NCBI GenBank assembly: GCA_009809945.1
Contig: WTPW01001245.1
Coordinates: 93,628 to 157,627, forward strand
Direction: 5' to 3'
Source: Gigaspora margarita
Taxonomy: Eukaryota > Glomeromycota > Glomeromycetes > Diversisporales > Gigasporaceae
Length of the DNA: 64,000 bases
Shown: positions 59,340 through 64,000 of the stretch, one piece after another
How positions within the stretch are numbered: the stretch's first letter is position 1
How the letters are laid out: every line of letters begins with the position of its first letter
Notes under the pieces: generated by a model
Databases searched by the model: none
Told to the model about the DNA's origin: nothing
The model's input: the letters and a program-made list of their open reading frames with translations, nothing else
Program-made: the position numbers and the translations under genes

Positions 59340-59560
59340 GTTGTTGATCTTTTTCTTTTATTTTTTTATTTTTTTTATACTTTCTTTTCTTTTTTCTTTT
59401 ATACTCATTACTATCTTTTGTTTTCTTTTATACTCATTGCTTTCTTTTCTTATTTTCTTTTATACTTATTACTTTCTTTTTTTTTACTTATTACTTTCTT
59501 TTCTTTTTTTCTTTTATACTCATTACTTTCTTTTCATTTTTTCTTTGACACTCATTACTT
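59340..59560. repeat. Pyrimidine-rich minisatellite
   Basis: Units of TTTCTTTTATACTCATTACT type are repeated seven or eight times with variable T runs. Long Phe/Leu/Ser-rich open frames on the plus strand are artefacts of the repeat. Confidence 0.75.
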
Positions 59561-59639
59561 ATCAAAGGATTTGGTTTGTTTAAAGAACTTTATAGAGATG
59601 TTCTATTTACTTAAAACACAGTATGTTAGAATGATACTG

Positions 59640-59775
59640 TAATGCATGAATAAGTTTGGCATGAAGCCATGCAATCCTGCATAAGACAATGCATGAAAAA
59701 GTACATTTATAGCATGGAAAAAACATGAATCTTTGCAATAGTGCATGTTTCTTATGCATTGCCTTGTGCATATTT
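59640..59775. repeat. Short inverted repeat of TGCAT motifs
   Basis: AATGCATGAATAAG at the left and CTTATGCATTGCCTTGTGCAT at the right enclose a cluster of GCATG, TGCATAAGACAATGCATGAA and AGTGCATGTTTC motifs in both orientations. It may be a small MITE. The 59,776-60,425 stretch after it is A-rich and holds no recognisable gene. Confidence 0.4.
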
Positions 59776-60425
59776 ATGTTTAGGTATCATAAAATAGTAT
59801 ACTCTTCTATATATATATTATTCTATATAGTTTCTTATACAAACAATTATTATAATATATTTTTATAATAATTTTGTTAACTAAATTTTATAATCTAAAT
59901 ACTTTAATTTGTTAAATTATAAAGACATTAAATAATGAATTTCAATTTATATGCTGAATAAGAAATACCTCTAATTACTAAAATTGCTAATTTCAAAAGT
60001 AACTTAGCAATTAACAATATAAGAAAAAACAAACTAAAGCAGCAATACCAAAATGAAGTCAAAACTATAATTGCTTAAAAAAAAAAAAAATCCAAAATAA
60101 CTACTCTAGCAATGACTTCAATAGTGATGACTTCAATGTCAACAACTTAAAAGAGATATTAAGAATCAGAAGCAAAATGCAATAATATATAGAAAGTAAG
60201 ACAACTTCAAAAAAAATGAATCCAAAAATAATGTTTAAATTAGCATGAATACAAAAATTAGAGCCAATTTAGTAAAAAATAAAGAAAAAATACTAAAAAA
60301 GAAATAAAAAAAAAACCAAAAATAAAGTAGAATAAAAAAAAAGAAAAAAAGAAAACAAACCTATGATATCTTCCAATGTACAGATATATTATAATATATT
60401 GTACAAATTTCAAATATTTTATATA

Positions 60426-61591
60426 CAGTGGCATACTATAATATTGTGCACATTTTAAAAATTTTTATAGAGCTAAATTTATAAGATATTAAGCTAAAAA
60501 TAAAAATATAAATTTAATAAATCTATATCTTTTAAATAAAAAAAGTTTATAAAATTCTATACAATACTTTTTAAAATAGAAAAAATGTGTTTATCACCGG
60601 TAGTAACAGTCACTGGAGCATAATTGACCAATTAGATCATGTAACGTTATGATCAAAACAAAACAAAGCATCAAAACTTACTATCGTTAGGGTCAGGGTT
60701 AGAGCCATAGTTAGGGTTCGGGTAAAGCTTTAGATATAGTTAAATTTTGCTAGAAATTTTTTTTCTGCATAAAAAAAAGTAAGTTTATAGACAAAATTTT
60801 AAGTTAGAAGTGATTTTTCAAAAAAATCAAAGTTTTTGCATTTTTTACATTACATATGATCCTTTGATCTAATTGGTCAATCACACTCTGATGACTGTCA
60901 CTACCAGTGACAAATAGATTCACCCTTTAAAATAATCAGATTTTAGTAAATTTTAGATTTTTTTATTTTTGTAATTTGCTAATTTTTAATATATTTTTAT
61001 AGTAGCACAAATTACTAAATATAGTAATATATAAACTTGATTTTTTATAAAGAAAAACTAGCAATTTTTTTAAATAAAATTATTTAATATAATATATTGT
61101 ATATATTCTGAAAGTTTTATAATTTTTAAAATTTATTTACTAAATTACTATATATAGTAATAAAATTACTACTGTATATTTAGAAATTTGTTAATTTTAA
61201 TTTAGTAATTTAATTATAACATTTAAAAGTAATAACTAGCTTAATATTTTTTAAAATTTTATAAAAATTTGTAATTATTTATAATTTGTTATGCTAAATA
61301 ATTTTTTTTACTTAATTTTGAAATTTAGTTAACTTAATAAAAAATTAACTTTCATTATATGCATTTTATTTTAATTATTTTTTTAATATTATAATTTTTC
61401 AGTTGTATAACATTGTACAAAATTAAATAATTTTAATTATTTTAAAAAGTACTGCATAGAATATTTTGATTTTTTTTATTTAAAAGATATACATTTAATA
61501 AATTTGTACTTTTATTTTTAGCTTAATATCTTATAAATTTAGCTCTATATAAATTTGTAAAAAGTGTCCACAATATTATGGTAGGCCACTG
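60426..61591. mobile_element. Pogo/Tc1-like long-TIR element, TA target (1,166 bp)
   Basis: The ends CAGTGGCATACTATAATATT and, inverted, CAGTGGCCTACCATAATATT are flanked by TA. The arms continue for about 140 bp (AGAGCTAAATTTATAAGATA at 60,469 against TATCTTATAAATTTAGCTCT at 61,525). A second TIR element is nested at 60,590-60,914. The rest is AT-rich with no transposase. Confidence 0.75.
60590..60914. mobile_element. TIR element nested in the long-TIR element (325 bp)
   Basis: TTTATCACCGGTAGTAACAG and the inverted right end TTTGTCACTGGTAGTGACAG pair. The inner arms TTGACCAATTAGATCA and TGATCTAATTGGTCAA also pair. The interior contains GTTAGGGTCAGGGTTAGAGC, a degenerate telomere-like stretch. 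No target duplication could be read. Confidence 0.6.
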
Positions 61592-61888
61592 TAATTACAT
61601 GTATTAAATTTTTAGATTAACAGTTTCTGTGCAATTTCTATATAGTAATTTTAAAAATAATGCTTGCCTATATAAATTCTATATATTTTTGTATATTAAT
61701 TTTTCATAGAATCACTTGAACTTCAAGAAGATATTCTAGCTGGTTCTTTAAATATAAATATATATGCATATACTACTAATTAGCCTAACTTGTTATACAG
61801 ATCACTAGATAAATGTTTACTATATAACTAGCTTGTATATCATTTTAGTAATCTACTTAATAATATATAAATATTTTTTATATATGTT

Positions 61889-61920
61889 TTTTTTGGGTTT
61901 AAAGTGCTCATCTTGGAATT
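61889..61920 (-). mobile_element. Possible very short retroposon 3' end
   Basis: Read on the minus strand, CCAAGATGAGCACTTTAAAC followed by CCAAAAAAAA resembles the 3' tail of the retroposon family (CCAAGGTGGGCACTTTGAAA then A-tail). Only about 30 bp remain, so this could be an extreme 5' truncation or coincidence. Confidence 0.4.
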
Positions 61921-63404
61921 TAGAAATTTACTAGTGCAATAGATGGCACTTTGTGCTACCAATTGGCAAAAAATTAGTAATTATTAGATAATCTGAATAG
62001 CAAAATATTTTGATCTAAAATGTGTAATAGTAACAATGTAATAGTGCTTTACTAATCATAAGGTAATATAATAATAAAATCATAGGGCTTATTAATTTAT
62101 ATTTAGTATAAATATAGTAATCGGTCAGAAATTGCATCAAATAGCAATTGAATTTTCTAATTTGTTCAGGTGACAAAATGTCCCAAAGAATTTTGTTACA
62201 AAATCAATATACAACTGTATGCAATTTAGGCTGATTTGGTATATTATGATCATTTAAATTGTGATAACTATAGATAGCAGTGAATTACTTTTCTTAATGA
62301 AAAGTTTTTGTAAAAATTGTTGAAATTATTTGATATTAAAATTGGTAGAATTGGTAAAATTAATTTTTTAATATCAAAAATTAATTAAATTAAATTAAAT
62401 ATTAACTAAAACTAAACTATATCAAATACAATAGTTGTTTTATAATTAATTTATAAAAATATTAAAAATGTTGAAATTTTGTTGAAATTATTGTTGAAAT
62501 TAAAGGTGGGGGTATATCAATCATTTTTCATATGATCTTAGTGTCACAACATGATTTTTACAAAAAATAGAAATATGCACTAATAAAACTTTTTTACTAT
62601 TACAATTAATCTTTATAAAATTTTTGTAACAAATACAATATTTAAAAAAAATATACTTGTATATATTGTAAAGTTTTGGGGAGCCTCCAAATTTTCTGGG
62701 TTACACAAGATTATTAATTGATTATCATATGATTATCATATGACAAAATAATATCTAATCTTTAAATACATGTATCTCGATAAATATCTACCCAATTTTG
62801 ATCATTTTACTACTATTAGGATCAGAAAAACCTATTCTACAAATTTGAATTAATTTTTAAAAACAGTTTACATAATAAAATATTTTTAATATTCAAAAGA
62901 GAAAATAGTAACACAAAAATCATATGAAAAAGGATTGACATACCCCCTACCCTTAAAAAAATTAAAATGAATTTCACTATCATCTATAGCAATAACATAA
63001 TTTGGGTTATATAACCAATCAAAAGTATTAAACATAATAACTAATCATATGCTATATTTGTTTTAGCACATTGATCACATTTTGAATATAACTATGATTC
63101 TTTTGGTTGGTAGATCGATATAAAACTACAAACTATAAGAATCACCAGAAAAATTAGCAATTATTAGATAATTTGAATGGCAAAAATTTTAACCAAAAAT
63201 TTACAATCTGAAAATGTATAATAATTTGATAGTAATAATGTAGTAATGCTTTACTACTTATGAAATAATATTAGAAGAAATGTAGTAATAATAAGTCATC
63301 AAAATTTATTAATAATATATTTTTGTAGAAATGCAGTAATCAGTTAGAAATTGCAGATTTTTATAGAGCTGTTTCCAAATTTCATTTATTTCTACTTGTT
63401 AGTA

Positions 63405-63745
63405 GGTTCTATAGCAAAATTATTAGCTTTTATTTTTTACTTAATAAATAGATATTATTTATTAGTAAATTTTTTATGATCTTGGGCAGTGTATTAAATC
63501 TGAAAAAAAATTTTTGTGCACATGTGCACATTGGAAAAATTTTTTTGTGCACACTTGAAAAATTTGTATATAAAATTGTGCACACCCTATATGATAATTA
63601 AGAAAAATCTTTTGTGCACATGTGCATATCTATTTTAAAAAATTATGCACATATGCACATTTTGCAAATGAATTTTATTCACTGATTTTGGGCAAAATTG
63701 ATCAATTCTAATTTAGCTAACTATGATTTTGATACACTCTGATTA
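63405..63745 (+). mobile_element. Decayed copy of the 42.3-kb Tc1-like MITE, with a nested hAT MITE
   Basis: GGTTCTATAGCAAAATTATT, TTTTTTATGATC and GGGCAAAATTGATCAATTCT then GATACACTCTGA match the 42,370-42,510 interior. CG sites are lost relative to that copy. A 198-bp insertion at 63,487 splits it. A possible left-end remnant is at 62,680-62,715 (GGGGAGCCTCCAAATTTTCT). Confidence 0.5.
63487..63684. mobile_element. hAT-type MITE, 8-bp target duplication (198 bp)
   Basis: CAGTGTATTAAATCTG and the inverted right end CAGTGAATAAAATTCA form the TIR. The flanks are atcttggg and attttggg (7 of 8). The interior is packed with TTGTGCACATGTGCA and TATGCACATATGCACA motifs, as in the larger element at 32,296-34,157. 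Confidence 0.7.
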
Positions 63746-63746
63746 A

Positions 63747-63873
63747 GGTTGGTAATGGTGCTCAATAGAGCCCAATAGAGCTGCGAATAGAGCCAATAAA
63801 GCCAATAGATATAGTTTTTTGAGCTCTATTTGCACAACAATTGAGCTCTATTGGCTCCATTGCCTACCTGACT
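63747..63873. mobile_element. Short TIR element with GAGCTCTATTG motif
   Basis: AAGGTTGGTAATGGTGCTCA at the left and CATTGCCTACCTGAC at the right (GTCAGGTAGGCAATGG read inward) pair. AATAGAGCCAATAGAGC-type motifs repeat in both orientations. No clear target duplication was read. Confidence 0.45.
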
Positions 63874-63894
63874 CCAATGTATTCTGATCATTTA

Positions 63895-64000
63895 TTTTTC
63901 TTTCTCTTTCTTTTTTTTTCTTTTTTCTTTTTTATTTTTTTCTCTTTTTTTTCTTTCATATTTTTTTTTCTTTTTTTTCTCTCTTTTTTTTTCTTTTTTT
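63895..64000. repeat. Pyrimidine tract at window end
   Basis: A continuous C/T-rich tract (TTTCTTTTTT, TTTCTCTTT units) runs into the window edge. No other signal is present. Confidence 0.7.

Noticed and set aside
59341..59642. Phe/Leu/Ser-rich open frames resembling membrane proteins
   Set aside because: They are translations of a TTTCTTTTATACTCATTACT minisatellite.

Overview
The window looks like nuclear DNA of an AT-rich, transposon-laden fungus, most likely an arbuscular mycorrhizal fungus (Rhizophagus or another Glomeromycotina). The reasons are the very high A+T content with short AT-rich introns; a kinase of the type greatly expanded in these fungi (an N-terminal CxxC...CxxC knuckle followed by a TKL-like kinase domain); a Sel1-repeat protein; and a degenerate fungal cytoplasmic dynein heavy chain. 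This assignment is inference. No rRNA, tRNA, CRISPR or bacterial-type operon was seen.

Layout. 1-725: two weak gene-like segments. 725-16,000: gene-free, built from minisatellites, 185-450 bp tandem repeats, non-autonomous DNA transposons and a 1-kb palindrome. 16,031-21,083 (minus strand): the most interesting locus. A Sel1-repeat exon lies upstream and a two-exon kinase gene lies downstream. Between them is a tandem array of about 115-bp units, each holding an acceptor-like AG, exactly three variable bases and a donor-like GTRAGT (26 copies, two of its introns carrying transposon insertions). 22,100-35,300: nested hAT-type elements, several with 8-bp target duplications, and a decayed hAT transposase that is itself split by a TIR element. 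37,200-40,700: two roughly 0.95-kb tRNA-derived retroposons with poly-A tails and 14-15-bp target duplications, one inside a satellite and one inside a foldback element. 43,900-49,696 (minus): a dynein heavy chain tail pseudogene with at least four frameshifts, a nonsense codon and no motor domain. 51,490-64,000: more TIR elements (TTAA-, TA- and 8-bp-flanked), a third and a possible fourth retroposon fragment, and low-complexity sequence.

Only the kinase and Sel1 exons look like intact host coding sequence. The kinase has HAN in place of HRD and may be catalytically weak. The Sel1 exon ends at a consensus donor in phase 2, and the micro-exon candidates are all 3 nt, so a simple Sel1-array-kinase fusion would not be in frame with the kinase acceptors I can see. 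The array could instead lie in a kinase 5' leader or in an independent Sel1 transcript. Old repeat copies show CG replaced by TG/CA relative to younger copies, consistent with CpG methylation and deamination. Transposon boundaries are given to the base where a target duplication could be read, and are otherwise approximate.
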